A stretch of 64,000 bases of DNA from an uncultured Mesonia sp. (lineage in GTDB: Bacteria; Bacteroidota; Bacteroidia; Flavobacteriales; Flavobacteriaceae), in the NCBI GenBank assembly GCA_958296185.1, contig CATQIB010000011.1, forward strand, positions 40,404 through 104,403, read 5' to 3'. Of the stretch, positions 9,099 through 17,937 are shown in pieces. Position 1 is the stretch's first letter. Each line of letters starts with the position of its first letter. The notes beneath the pieces were generated by a model. The model had not been told where the DNA came from, did no database searches, and was given only the letters and a program-made list of their open reading frames with translations. Made by a program: the position numbers and the translations under genes.

Positions 9099-9948
9099 GG
9101 TATATTTTAGCTTTGTGCTATTGTTCCTTTACGGATTTGTATCCGTCCAAGGACAAGAACGCTTATCTGAAAATCAAAAACAAGCCCAGTCTTATCTTTC
9201 TGAAGCGCAGCAGGCCATTGAAGAAGAAGATTTCCCTGCAGCCGAAGCCGCTTATCGCAAAGCCATTGCCAAAGATCCAGATCTGGCCGAAGCACGGTAT
9301 AATATAGGGAATCTGTACTCCAATAATTCAAAACCAAAAGAAGCCAGTACACGCTTTTTTGAAGCAGGTCAAAAAGCCAATGCAAAAGCTTTAAAGCATA
9401 AAGCATTTCATAACCAAGGCAATATGTTTATGAGTCAAAAAAACTATGCCGCTGCGGTCGAGGCCTATAAACAGGCTTTACGTAATAATCCTAACGATGA
9501 CCAAACCCGATACAACTTAGCTTTGGCCAAAAAAATGCAAGAAAAAGAACAACAGAACCAAGACAATCAAGACGATCAAGACAACCAGGATAAAAAAGAT
9601 AATCAAGAGAATAAGGATAATCAGAGTAAAGATAATCAAGATCAAAATAACCAAAACAACCAAAACAATCAAGATCAGGACGATTCTAAGAATAAAGATA
9701 AGCCCCAGGACGAGGGAGATAAAAAACAAGATAGCCAACAACCCAAAGATCAAGAGCAGAAAGATGACCCGGCAAAGCCCGAAGAAGGCGATGGGCAAAA
9801 AGAGCCACAGCCTAGCGAAGGAAAACTTTCTCCTCAGCAAATTAAAAACTTATTAGAGGCTATGGAGAATCAAGAAAAAGAAATTCAAGATAAAATAAAC
9901 GCTAAAAAAGTAAAAGGTAAAAAAGTTCAAACAGATAAAGATTGGTAG
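9085..9948 (+). CDS. batC: TPR protein BatC with Asn/Asp/Gln/Lys-rich linker
   Basis: I place the start at the second Met (MIINKVYFSF), because it opens directly into a signal peptide ending VSVQGQ; an in-frame ATG 18 bases upstream is an alternative. The protein of about 287 residues has two to three TPR units (AAEAAYRKAIAKDPDLAEARYNIGNLY, then AAVEAYKQALRNNPNDDQTRYNLA; described by their consensus residues A-Y-A-P-A-Y-G). These are followed by a low-complexity tract of about 95 residues rich in D, N, Q and K. Periplasmic. It overlaps batB by 14 bases and abuts batD. TPRs presumably mediate contacts inside the Bat complex. Confidence 0.85.
   Translation: MIINKVYFSFVLLFLYGFVSVQGQERLSENQKQAQSYLSEAQQAIEEEDFPAAEAAYRKAIAKDPDLAEARYNIGNLYSNNSKPKEASTRFFEAGQKANAKALKHKAFHNQGNMFMSQKNYAAAVEAYKQALRNNPNDDQTRYNLALAKKMQEKEQQNQDNQDDQDNQDKKDNQENKDNQSKDNQDQNNQNNQNNQDQDDSKNKDKPQDEGDKKQDSQQPKDQEQKDDPAKPEEGDGQKEPQPSEGKLSPQQIKNLLEAMENQEKEIQDKINAKKVKGKKVQTDKDW
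9127..9138 (+). repeat. Copy of dispersed 12-mer CTTTACGGATTT (coding)
   Basis: An exact copy within the batC signal-peptide codons (encoding part of FLYGF). See the other copies at 18, 11482, 38958 and 52686. Confidence 0.35.
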
Positions 9949-11712
9949 ATGAGAGCAAAACTAGTTTTATTTATATTTCAGTTCCTTTTTATATCGGCAG
10001 CTTGGTCTCAAGTAAAGTTTGAAGCCGAAGTAAGCAGGAATTCTCTGGGCTTAAACGAGCGTTTGCGAGTAGATTTTGTCATGAATCAAGAGGGTGATAA
10101 TTTCAAACCACCAGCTTTTAAGAATTTTACCGTAGTAGGGGGGCCGTACCAATCAATCAGCAACAGCTATATCAATGGTAAGCGCAGTTTTAAAAAATCG
10201 TATGGTTATTATTTAGAACCTAATAGTCGGGGTAAATTAGAAATCGGTCAAGCCGAAATTTTAATCAATGGGCAAACCTACAAAACTTCGCCAATAACCA
10301 TAACTGTTTCTGCAGCAGTAGATCAACCTAACCAAGAAAATACCGCCAACAGACGCGCCAGTCAAGGTATACACTTGGTTACGCGCATATCTAATGAGCA
10401 ACCCTACCTTAATGAAGGTATAAGTGTAGAATATGTATTGTACATTAGTCCGTCGGTAAATATTAGCAATTGGCGTCCAATTGACAACCCTAAATTTGCC
10501 GATTTTTGGAGTCAGAATATAGATATCAAGCGATTAGAAGTAAAAGAGGGGACTTATTTAGGAGAACCTTACCGTTATGTAACACTAAGAAAAACCGTAC
10601 TTTACCCTCAAAAAACGGGAGAGTTGAGCATTGAGCCGCTCACTTTATCACTTTCTGTAGACGTTCTATCAGATCGAAGAGATTTTTTTGGTAGAAGGTT
10701 ATATGAGACCATCAACCAGCGGGTATCGGCCAAGACCAGAACGATTAAAGTTAAGCCGCTTCCTACAGAAAATAGACCGGCTAATTTTAACGGAGCCGTG
10801 GGCGATTTTAATTTTAATGTTTTAGTAAATAAGAAAAGCCTACAAGTAGGCGAATCGCTTGAGGCTAAGGTGCAAGTTTCAGGTAAGGGTAATTTAAAAT
10901 TATTTCAACTACCTAAGTTAGTTGCTCCTTCTTCCTTAGAGGTATATGAGCCAGAGCATATTGAGGAAGTGAGAACAACTCAAAACGGAATGCAGGGTAA
11001 AATTTTCGACAATTATACCTTGGTGCCGCAAACTAAAGGTAAATATCCTATTCCAACGCTTTCTTTTTCGTATTTTGATCCGCAACAGCGTGCCTATAAA
11101 ACTTTGACCGCTCAAGAAACTTTGATTGAAGTTGAAGGAGGAGTAGGAATACCCGGACAAACATCGGTTACAACCAATCAAAATATAGGGTCTCTAAAAA
11201 ACAACATTACCCAAAGCCGAGAGCCTTTTCGGTTTCTAAAACTAAATACCGATTTTCATGAGGCAAATGCTAATCGCTTCTTTAGGTCTGTAGGCTATTG
11301 GTTGCTATTTTTAACGCCATTATATATTTTACCCTTACTGGTTTTTCTTAATAAGAAAAAAGCCAAGCGAAGCGTGAATGCAGGCGAGGGAAATGCCAGT
11401 AAATTAGTTAAGAAATATTTAAATGAGGCAAACCGGTATAAACAGCGGCCAGATTCTTTTTATATTCATCTAGAACGAGCGCTTTACGGATTTATAAGAA
11501 CAAAATTAAAGATTGCCAATACCGATTTAAACAAGGAAAAAGTGATTCAAGTTTTGGAGCAGCACCAGGTAGAAGCTAAGATTATAGATCAATTTATCAC
11601 CTTGCTTAAAAATTGTGAAATGGCACGTTACACGCCATTAGCTCAAGCTAATGTTGATCACGACTTTGAAGAGGCAAAACGCATTATTACCCACTTAGAT
11701 AAAAAATTATAA
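9949..11712 (+). CDS. batD: BatD family protein
   Basis: The 587-residue protein begins with a signal peptide (ends about residue 20, SAAWSQ), then repeated immunoglobulin-like beta domains typical of BatD (VKFEAEVSRNSLGLNERLRVDF; AKVQVSGKGNLKLFQLPKL), one membrane helix at about 448-465 (YWLLFLTPLYILPLLVFL) followed by KKKAKR, and a cytoplasmic C-terminal helical region. This matches the family's length and layout. It abuts batC and is two bases from batE. It probably anchors the periplasmic part of the Bat complex. Confidence 0.87.
   Translation: MRAKLVLFIFQFLFISAAWSQVKFEAEVSRNSLGLNERLRVDFVMNQEGDNFKPPAFKNFTVVGGPYQSISNSYINGKRSFKKSYGYYLEPNSRGKLEIGQAEILINGQTYKTSPITITVSAAVDQPNQENTANRRASQGIHLVTRISNEQPYLNEGISVEYVLYISPSVNISNWRPIDNPKFADFWSQNIDIKRLEVKEGTYLGEPYRYVTLRKTVLYPQKTGELSIEPLTLSLSVDVLSDRRDFFGRRLYETINQRVSAKTRTIKVKPLPTENRPANFNGAVGDFNFNVLVNKKSLQVGESLEAKVQVSGKGNLKLFQLPKLVAPSSLEVYEPEHIEEVRTTQNGMQGKIFDNYTLVPQTKGKYPIPTLSFSYFDPQQRAYKTLTAQETLIEVEGGVGIPGQTSVTTNQNIGSLKNNITQSREPFRFLKLNTDFHEANANRFFRSVGYWLLFLTPLYILPLLVFLNKKKAKRSVNAGEGNASKLVKKYLNEANRYKQRPDSFYIHLERALYGFIRTKLKIANTDLNKEKVIQVLEQHQVEAKIIDQFITLLKNCEMARYTPLAQANVDHDFEEAKRIITHLDKKL
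11482..11493 (+). repeat. Copy of dispersed 12-mer CTTTACGGATTT (coding)
   Basis: An exact copy in batD, encoding LYGF, as also happens in batC. Codon choice may explain the two coding copies. Confidence 0.3.
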
Positions 11713-11714
11713 TT

Positions 11715-12473
11715 ATGAAGCGATTCTTAAGTATTTTGATATGGGTGATTGGCTTTAGTCATCTTGGTTTAGCCCAAGAACCTACAGAACTTTTTAAACA
11801 GGCGGCATCTGCTTATAACCAAGAAGACTACAAACAGGCTATTAACTTGTATGAGTCTATTTTAGATCAGGAAATAGAATCGGTAAGTGTTTACTACAAT
11901 TTGGCAAATGCTCACTATAAATTAGAAAATGTGGCCGAGAGTATTTATTATTATGAAAAAGCGCTGCAATTGGCTCCTAATGATCAAGATGTTTTGCATA
12001 ATTTAGCTTATGCTGAGCAAATGCGAATAGACGTTATACAAGAAGCCGATTTAACTGGATTGGAAAAAATAAAGCAAAGAACCATCAACAAGTATTCGCT
12101 TTCTTTTTGGGCTTGGCTAAGTATAATTTCGGCTTTGTTGGTAGTATTTTGTGGAGTGTTTTATTTTTTTAACGCTAGAAGTAGTGTGAAGCGCCTAAGT
12201 TTTAGTTTTGGTGTTCTCTTTGTATTGGTTAGCTTAATTCTATTTTGGTTTGCTCAATTGCGGTATGCGGAAATAAGTAAGAATGAATATGCGGTTATTT
12301 TTGCCGAAAAAACCGCCTTGCTCGCAGAACCAAACAAAAATTCGGCCTCGAGTATTCAGCTACACGCGGGGACAAAGGTTAAGGTGCTGGATTCTTTTAA
12401 TTCTTACGTGAAAATTGAGCTACCTAATGAACAACAGGGTTGGCTTTCTCAAAAAGATTTAAAAAATCTTTGA
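11715..12473 (+). CDS. batE: TPR and SH3 domain membrane protein BatE
   Basis: This 252-residue protein has a signal peptide (to about residue 20, LGLAQ), two TPR units (AINLYESIL..., YYNLANAHYKL, ESIYYYEKALQLAPND), two adjacent membrane helices (about 130-150 and 160-178) and a C-terminal bacterial SH3 domain (LLAEPNKNSASSIQLHAGTKV to QGWLSQKDL). This is the standard BatE layout. Last gene of the operon; a weak A/T-only hairpin (AAAGATTT aaa AAATCTTT) overlaps its stop codon. Confidence 0.87.
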   Translation: MKRFLSILIWVIGFSHLGLAQEPTELFKQAASAYNQEDYKQAINLYESILDQEIESVSVYYNLANAHYKLENVAESIYYYEKALQLAPNDQDVLHNLAYAEQMRIDVIQEADLTGLEKIKQRTINKYSLSFWAWLSIISALLVVFCGVFYFFNARSSVKRLSFSFGVLFVLVSLILFWFAQLRYAEISKNEYAVIFAEKTALLAEPNKNSASSIQLHAGTKVKVLDSFNSYVKIELPNEQQGWLSQKDLKNL

Positions 12474-12553
12474 TTTGTTTTGGAGAAAGTTAAATAGATG
12501 AAGCTAATTATTTTATACTTTCGTTAAAAACAATTAGCTAATACCAAACCTTC

Positions 12554-13192
12554 ATGGGAAAAGCCTATTACAAAAAGATATTAGAGAACAATAAGAAGTG
12601 GGTTGAACAAAAACTAACAGAAGATAAAGACTTTTTCAAAAGACTAGAAAACGGTCAACAACCACCTCTTCTTTGGATAGGCTGTGCCGATAGCCGTGTA
12701 CCCGCCAACCAAATTATCGGTGCTCAACCCGGGGAGGTTTTTGTACATAGAAATATTGCCAATGTAGTGGTGCATACCGATATGAATATGCTAAGCGTTT
12801 TAGATTACTCGGTTAATGCGTTAAAAATAGAACACATTATTGTTTGTGGGCACTACGGTTGCGGAGGGGTAAAAGCAGCGATGCAAAACAACTCAATCGG
12901 TTTAATAGATAATTGGATCAGACACATCAAAGATGTTTATAGAATGCATAAGAAACAGCTTGAAAGTATTACAGATTTTCAAGAACGCTGGGATACTTTT
13001 GTCGAATTAAACGTAAAAGAGCAAGTAACCGATTTAGCCGAAACTTCAATTGTGCAAAATGCTTGGAAAAACGGACAGCAACTAACGCTACACGGTTGGG
13101 CTTATGGGGTAGGTACAGGTATAGTTAAAGATCTTGATGTAAACCTAAGTAGTAATAACGACTTAGATGAAATCTACCGACTTAATTTTTAA
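12554..13192 (+). CDS. can: Beta-class carbonic anhydrase
   Basis: The 212-residue zinc enzyme interconverts CO2 and bicarbonate. Zinc ligands and the catalytic Asp-Arg pair are visible in WIGCADSRVPANQI (Cys, then Asp-Ser-Arg) and in HIIVCGHYGCGGV (His and Cys). Length is usual for bacterial beta carbonic anhydrases. No signal peptide, so cytosolic, supplying bicarbonate to carboxylases. It has its own promoter region 80 bases after batE, with a near -7 box (TACTTTCG, 12516-12523). Its stop faces the cvpA stop four bases away. Confidence 0.95.
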   Translation: MGKAYYKKILENNKKWVEQKLTEDKDFFKRLENGQQPPLLWIGCADSRVPANQIIGAQPGEVFVHRNIANVVVHTDMNMLSVLDYSVNALKIEHIIVCGHYGCGGVKAAMQNNSIGLIDNWIRHIKDVYRMHKKQLESITDFQERWDTFVELNVKEQVTDLAETSIVQNAWKNGQQLTLHGWAYGVGTGIVKDLDVNLSSNNDLDEIYRLNF

Positions 13193-13196
13193 TGCC

Positions 13197-13691
13197 CTAT
13201 TCAGCATCAATCACCCAAGTAGCTAAATCTGGTAAAATAGCAGGTGCCAACATTTTTATTTTAGGATAAAGTAGGCTATGCTTGGCATCAAATAAAAATT
13301 CCTCCTTGGGTAGCACCGCTTGATTAAAAAAATATAATAGAGCACTTAAAATAAATGCCATTTTCAAAAGGCCAAAAATTCCGCCTAATATCCGGTTGAT
13401 CAAACCGAGTGCTAATGCACTCGCAAATTTAGTGAGTAATTTACCTACCAAAAGAACACCAACAGCTATGAGTAAAAAAGTTGCTGCATAAGCCAACCAC
13501 TGGCAGTATGAAGGAGATAAATTAAACTGCTCCTCTATAAAAGAATAGGCAAAATGACTAAAATATATTGCGCCATAAAGCCCTAATATTAAAGCGGCCA
13601 GTGAAGCTAACTCTCTAATAAAGCCCTTCATCAAACCACGAATAAGACCAAAACCTAAAAATAGGATTAAAATGATGTCTATAATTTCCAT
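13197..13691 (-). CDS. CvpA family membrane protein
   Basis: A 164-residue integral membrane protein with four hydrophobic segments (about 4-20, 28-46, 66-85, 100-118) and the CvpA-type start MEIIDIILILFLGFGLIRGL followed by GFIRELASL. CvpA homologues are linked to colicin V production in E. coli and to bile or peptide stress elsewhere; the molecular role is unclear. Transcribed leftward, divergent from the small hypothetical gene, convergent with the carbonic anhydrase gene. Confidence 0.85.
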   Translation of the reverse strand: MEIIDIILILFLGFGLIRGLMKGFIRELASLAALILGLYGAIYFSHFAYSFIEEQFNLSPSYCQWLAYAATFLLIAVGVLLVGKLLTKFASALALGLINRILGGIFGLLKMAFILSALLYFFNQAVLPKEEFLFDAKHSLLYPKIKMLAPAILPDLATWVIDAE

Positions 13692-13748
13692 AAATCAAAT
13701 ATAAAAAAATGAATCAGATACCAGGGATTAAAAGTGTTCACATCTTAT

Positions 13749-13756
13749 TATCTTTG
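13749..13756 (+). promoter_or_regulatory. -7 promoter box, probably leaderless gene
   Basis: TATCTTTG matches TAnnTTTG exactly and is followed by C, as in strong Bacteroidota promoters. The ATG follows four bases later, so the transcript would start at or next to the start codon. It lies inside a longer reading frame that begins with GTG at 13734, which argues against that start. Confidence 0.6.
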
Positions 13757-13760
13757 CGGC

Positions 13761-14117
13761 ATGGTAAATGACGAAATTTTAAAAGAGCGTTGGCAGCAAT
13801 TACAAAAACAATTGGCTGCCCAGTTTGGTGATGGTGAAACCCTAGAACTTGATGCTATTATTTATCTAGTAGGGGTTCAAGAATTAGGGCAACTGCATAG
13901 AAGATTTAAGAAAGATCACAAGATAGATTTAATGCATATTGCCATTTGCAGGCTTTTAGAGCCCTATGGTTATTATGCTTTTGATTATATTGATGAAGAG
14001 GGATGGCCGCATTATACGGCACTCGAAAGTTTGCCCCATTTAAAACCAGGAGAACAAAGTCTAATGATGAAAGAGGCGCTGGTTAATTATTTTTTAGAAA
14101 AAGAGTACATACGTTAA
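13761..14117 (+). CDS. Conserved hypothetical protein
   Basis: A small acidic cytosolic protein of 118 residues with no signal peptide or membrane segment. It resembles an uncharacterised Bacteroidota family (MVNDEILKERWQQL..., LIYLVGVQELGQ-like segment, HIAICRLLEPYGYY, GWPHYTALESLP). No catalytic motif can be named. The ATG is chosen over an in-frame GTG 27 bases upstream because a -7 promoter box lies between them. It precedes pheS by about 110 bases but pheS has its own promoter. Confidence 0.7.
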   Translation: MVNDEILKERWQQLQKQLAAQFGDGETLELDAIIYLVGVQELGQLHRRFKKDHKIDLMHIAICRLLEPYGYYAFDYIDEEGWPHYTALESLPHLKPGEQSLMMKEALVNYFLEKEYIR

Positions 14118-14175
14118 ACCTTGGGTTTTAAACTAAACCCTGCAAATGCATAATTTAATAATTTTAAAAAATATT

Positions 14176-14203
14176 CTTTACGGAATCTTTTTTCTTAAAT
14201 TTG
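14176..14203 (+). promoter_or_regulatory. Promoter of pheS
   Basis: TAAATTTG at 14196-14203 followed by CGG is an exact -7 box, 21 bases before the ATG. About 19 bases upstream lies TTTA within CTTTACGGA (14176-14184), the place of the -33 element. That stretch also matches the first nine bases of the dispersed 12-mer. Confidence 0.55.
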
Positions 14204-14224
14204 CGGCTGCATTAAGCCATAGCT

Positions 14225-15247
14225 ATGATTGATAAAATTAAGGAATATATTGTTGAGGTAGAGAACTTCAAATCAGACTCGACTGAAGAGATAGAGAAGT
14301 TTCGTATTAAGTTTTTAGGTAAAAAAGGGATTTTAAATGGATTTTTCACCGAATTTAAAAATGTCCCTAACGAGCAGAAAAAAGCTTTTGGCCAAACGAT
14401 AAATGAATTAAAAAATGCCGCACAAGAAAAGGTAGCAGCCTTAAAGCAAGAATTGGAGAGTAAGCTAGAGGAGCGAGGAGTTTATGGTGATTTAACACGC
14501 CCAGGCGAAAAAATTAGCATAGGGAGTAGACATCCTATATCATTGGTTAAAAATCAAATCATTGAGATTTTTTCCAATATAGGTTTTAACGTATCCGAAG
14601 GTCCAGAAATAGAGGACGATTGGCATAACTTTTCTGCTTTGAATCTACCAGAATATCATCCTGCACGAGATATGCAGGATACCTTTTTTATTCAGACCAA
14701 TCCCGAAGAAATCCTGTTGAGAACCCATACCTCAAGCGTTCAAGTAAGGTATATGGAAGATCAAAAGCCTCCCATTAGAACTATTTCACCAGGTAGGGTT
14801 TTTAGAAATGAAGCCATTTCGGCGCGCTCGCATTGTATTTTTCATCAGGTAGAAGGCTTGTATATAGACAAAGATGTAAGTTTTGCAGATTTAAAGCAAA
14901 CCTTGCTTTACTTTACCAAACAACTTTTTGGAAAATCAAAAATTCGTCTTAGACCTTCTTATTTCCCCTTTACAGAACCCAGTGCAGAGGTAGATATTTA
15001 TTGGGGCTTAGAAACAGAGACTGATTATAGAATCACGAAAGGGACCGGGTGGCTTGAAATCATGGGATGTGGTATGGTTGACCCGAATGTATTACGCAAT
15101 TGCAATATAGATCCGCAAGAATACTCTGGCTTTGCTTTTGGTATGGGTATTGAGCGTATTGCCATGCTGCTGCATCAAATAGATGATATTCGCTTGTTTT
15201 ATGAAAACGATGTTCGCTTTTTAAAACAGTTTAAATCGGTTTTATAG
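14225..15247 (+). CDS. pheS: Phenylalanine--tRNA ligase alpha subunit
   Basis: This 340-residue protein is the catalytic subunit of the class II (alpha-beta)2 enzyme that charges tRNA-Phe. An N-terminal coiled-coil arm (about 1-90) is followed by the class II core: [40 protein letters not shown] (motif 2 Arg) and [11 protein letters not shown] (motif 3). The length is normal. pheT is not in this window, so the two subunits are not adjacent here. Own promoter with a short leader. Confidence 0.97.
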   Translation: MIDKIKEYIVEVENFKSDSTEEIEKFRIKFLGKKGILNGFFTEFKNVPNEQKKAFGQTINELKNAAQEKVAALKQELESKLEERGVYGDLTRPGEKISIGSRHPISLVKNQIIEIFSNIGFNVSEGPEIEDDWHNFSALNLPEYHPARDMQDTFFIQTNPEEILLRTHTSSVQVRYMEDQKPPIRTISPGRVFRNEAISARSHCIFHQVEGLYIDKDVSFADLKQTLLYFTKQLFGKSKIRLRPSYFPFTEPSAEVDIYWGLETETDYRITKGTGWLEIMGCGMVDPNVLRNCNIDPQEYSGFAFGMGIERIAMLLHQIDDIRLFYENDVRFLKQFKSVL

Positions 15248-15402
15248 CTAGTTTAAACTAATCTAAGCTCTTTTTAATTGGCGGGTACACATTTTAAATG
15301 CTACTTCACAAGACTAGTGTAATCTTTTTTGAAAGACTTTTTTTAGCTACTTGTGCTTTTGTAAAAGCTACTTTAATTTAAGACAAGAATAAAGAATTTG
15401 AA

Positions 15403-15798
15403 ATGAAAAAAGATATAAAGATAAATCAAGTTAAAGGGGTACAAATAGCGGCCATTTATGAAAAGCATCCAGAATACCATACAGATGATTGGAATATCTA
15501 TTTAATCAATACCCTAGATCACGCCATTGAAACCATTCTCATTGTTTCTGAAGGCAAAGACGAAAAAGTTAAAACTTCGGTTTTTAGAAGAAGTTTAAAG
15601 GTGCTGCCGGCAAAATCTTATGCCAAAATAGAATTGATTCAACCAGAATTACTTCAAATAGATAACTTATTTTCAGTGTCTTTTTTTGAGGCAAATGATT
15701 TTATGCACAAAAATTTTATATTGAGAAAAAATTCGGCACAACCTTCAAAAATTAAAAAACTCCCTGTTATCAATAAGAAGGGAGTTTTAGCTGAGTAA
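15403..15798 (+). CDS. Conserved hypothetical protein
   Basis: A 131-residue cytosolic protein I cannot assign to a named family; it looks like an uncharacterised flavobacterial protein. It is predicted to be a beta-rich single domain (VQIAAIYEKHPEYHTDDWNIYLINTLDHAIETILIVSEG) with a basic C-terminal tail (RKNSAQPSKIKKLPVINKK). No signal peptide or membrane helix. The last codons form a terminator-like hairpin, so the 3' end of the gene doubles as the transcription end. It stands alone between pheS and the EamA gene. Confidence 0.7.
   Translation: MKKDIKINQVKGVQIAAIYEKHPEYHTDDWNIYLINTLDHAIETILIVSEGKDEKVKTSVFRRSLKVLPAKSYAKIELIQPELLQIDNLFSVSFFEANDFMHKNFILRKNSAQPSKIKKLPVINKKGVLAE
15756..15788. 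terminator. Terminator hairpin inside the end of a CDS
   Basis: AAAACTCCCT and AGGGAGTTTT form a 10-bp stem with a 13-base loop, ending in TTTT. It lies within the final codons of the preceding hypothetical gene, before its stop. It may also end leftward transcription of the EamA gene. Confidence 0.55.
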
Positions 15799-15801
15799 CG
15801 G

Positions 15802-16689
15802 CTATTTATTAAGTTTTCTTAAGTTCATTAACACAATAGCGGTTAAAATAAATACAATACCCAGCCATTGCCATGCATTTACACGCTCATCTAATAAAAA
15901 TTTCGCCATTAACACCGCTACGGGTAATTCAATACTCGTAATTATGACCCCAAGACCCACATTTAGCTTAGGCATGCCGGTAGTCAGGAATAAAGGCGGG
16001 AGAATGGTACCAAATAAGGCTAAGATAGGTCCCCAAAAATAGAATACTTCGACATTAAAATTCTTATTTACAATAAAAGAAGGCAAGGTGATTAAACTTA
16101 CTATCAACAACCCGCCAATAACCATGTATTTGCTGCGTTCTAATGCTGGTAAACCCAATGAGACCGTGTTGGAGGTATAGATGGTTACCGTATAAGAACA
16201 AGCAGCTAATAACCCATAGCCAATGCCACGTAAATCAAAAGTTATTTCCTGAAAAATTAGGTTGGTGGCTAATAAAGTTCCTGTTAAAATGACCAAAACC
16301 GCAATAATTTTCATTGGGCTGGGTTTGGTTTTGGTTAAAATACTGTCTAGAATAACACCAATCCACACACTTTGCATTAATAATACAATACCCATAGAAA
16401 CGCTGATGTATTGCACGGCTAAATAGTAAAAAATACTGGTTAAGCCTAAAGAAGTACCTGCCAGCAATAATTTGAATTTTGAGGTTCCTCCTTCTTTTTT
16501 CTGTTTTTTACCTTTATAGATACTAGAAAGTACGGTTAACCCCAAAACTCCAAGAAGTAGTTGAGCAAATGTAACCTCGTAGGTAGTAAATCCTTTTTCA
16601 TAAGCCATTTTGACAAATGTGGTAAGCACACCATAACTAGAAGCGCCTAATGCTACCAATAGGCCTCCCTTTAATACATTGTTATTCAC
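15802..16689 (-). CDS. EamA/DMT family transporter
   Basis: A 295-residue inner-membrane protein with about ten hydrophobic helices arranged as two EamA repeats, each of about 140 residues (first from GGLLVALGASSYGVLTTFVKMA, second from GIGYGLLAACSYTVTIYTSN). The family (drug/metabolite transporters, RhaT- and YdcZ-like) exports amino acids and other small metabolites. The substrate is not readable. It follows gpsA on the same strand 30 bases downstream and may be cotranscribed. Confidence 0.88.
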   Translation of the reverse strand: MNNNVLKGGLLVALGASSYGVLTTFVKMAYEKGFTTYEVTFAQLLLGVLGLTVLSSIYKGKKQKKEGGTSKFKLLLAGTSLGLTSIFYYLAVQYISVSMGIVLLMQSVWIGVILDSILTKTKPSPMKIIAVLVILTGTLLATNLIFQEITFDLRGIGYGLLAACSYTVTIYTSNTVSLGLPALERSKYMVIGGLLIVSLITLPSFIVNKNFNVEVFYFWGPILALFGTILPPLFLTTGMPKLNVGLGVIITSIELPVAVLMAKFLLDERVNAWQWLGIVFILTAIVLMNLRKLNK

Positions 16690-16718
16690 GGGATATTAAT
16701 TTTAAAAATTGTAGAAAA

Positions 16719-17729
16719 TTAGTCTAATTTATCGACTAATTTCAAAAATACCTTTTTAGGATTTTTATTTTCGTAAAGAATAGCATAAACCGAATTGATA
16801 ATTGGCGTTCGTGCTTTCTTCTCGCTTTGTTTGTTAATTTGGTAAGCGCTTTTTGCGGCGTAGTAGCCCTCGGCGATCATACTCATTTCCATTTGAGCGC
16901 TTTTAACGGTGTAGCCTTTCCCTATCATATTACCAAACATTCTATTTCTGCTAAATACAGAATAACCAGTAACCAATAAATCGCCTAAATAAGCTGAATC
17001 GTTAATATTGCGTTTCATTTTATACCGCTTTTTAATGAATCGTTTCATTTCGCGTATAGCGTTACTCATTAACACACTCTGAAAGTTATCTCCGTAGCCT
17101 AAACCGTGAGCTATTCCCGCAGCAATGGCATAAATATTCTTTAGTACTGCGGCATACTCTGTTCCAATTACATCTTCTGTAGTTTTACAGGTGATGTAAT
17201 GGTTGCTCAAGTGGTTGGCCATAATTTTAGCTCTATCCTCATCCGCGCAAGCGATAGTAAGATAAGATAGACGTTCTAGCGCTACTTCTTCGGCGTGACA
17301 AGGACCTGTGATTACACCTATTTGCTCAAAAGGTATATTGTGATATTGATTAAAATGTTCGCCCACAATAAGACTCGATTCGGGTACAATGCCCTTTATA
17401 GCGCTAAAAATTGTTTTATTAGCTAAGGAAACCTCGAGCGCATCTAAGCTCGACTTCAAAAATGCCGATGGAATAGCAAAAATGATATAATCGGCATCTT
17501 TTACAGCTTCATTGATATCGCTGGTCAAATTTAATTGCTGGGTGTTAAACTCTACAGAACTTAAATAATTAGGATTGTGTTGTTCTTTCTTAATGTGAGC
17601 TATGGCGTCATTATTACGCATATACCAATTTAAACGCGTTACGTTTTCGCATAGCATTTTAACTAGGGCTGTTGCCCAGCTACCACCGCCAATTACGGCA
17701 AATTGTATTTCTTCACTCATTTGCTTCAT
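16719..17729 (-). CDS. gpsA: Glycerol-3-phosphate dehydrogenase [NAD(P)+]
   Basis: The 336-residue enzyme reduces dihydroxyacetone phosphate to sn-glycerol-3-phosphate, the backbone of phospholipids. It shows the Rossmann turn IGGGSWATALVKML near the N-terminus, SAIKG, TGPCHAEEVA, the catalytic Lys region YAAVLKNIYAIAAGIAHGLGYGDN and the C-terminal substrate region. Start is MKQMSEE; the internal Met (MSEE) nine bases later is equally possible. Cytosolic. Confidence 0.93.
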   Translation of the reverse strand: MKQMSEEIQFAVIGGGSWATALVKMLCENVTRLNWYMRNNDAIAHIKKEQHNPNYLSSVEFNTQQLNLTSDINEAVKDADYIIFAIPSAFLKSSLDALEVSLANKTIFSAIKGIVPESSLIVGEHFNQYHNIPFEQIGVITGPCHAEEVALERLSYLTIACADEDRAKIMANHLSNHYITCKTTEDVIGTEYAAVLKNIYAIAAGIAHGLGYGDNFQSVLMSNAIREMKRFIKKRYKMKRNINDSAYLGDLLVTGYSVFSRNRMFGNMIGKGYTVKSAQMEMSMIAEGYYAAKSAYQINKQSEKKARTPIINSVYAILYENKNPKKVFLKLVDKLD

Positions 17730-17874
17730 TCTTTAGCTAAAGTACAAAATAATATTTTTTCTTCCTCTCAAGCATCAACTTGCATTTTTAACATTTTTAT
17801 AAGGCTTACAGAGCAATCTAAGACAGATGACTGCGTTATTGAAGTAGATTATTTTAGTTGGTTATTTAGTTGAG

Positions 17875-17916
17875 AAAAGTCATTCTTCCTTTTGTAAGGT
17901 TTGAATGACTTTTTTT
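17875..17916. terminator. Terminator downstream of nadD
   Basis: AAAAGTCATTC (17875-17885) pairs with GAATGACTTTT (17903-17913) in an 11-bp stem with T runs on both sides. It lies just after nadD on the minus strand, so it most likely ends the yicC-gmk-nadD transcript. The rest of the 208-base gap between nadD and gpsA shows no gene. Confidence 0.65.
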
Positions 17917-17937
17917 ATGCGTTGGGTTTAGGCAGAC

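Noticed and set aside
9517-9840. Very hydrophobic minus-strand reading frame in batC
   Set aside because: It is the antisense of the Asn/Asp/Gln/Lys-rich tract, whose codons give Leu, Ile and Val on the other strand; no signal, promoter or family.
17875-17916. tRNA-like GGTTTGAATGAC stretch after nadD
   Set aside because: It is part of an 11-bp terminator hairpin; no acceptor or anticodon arm is present.
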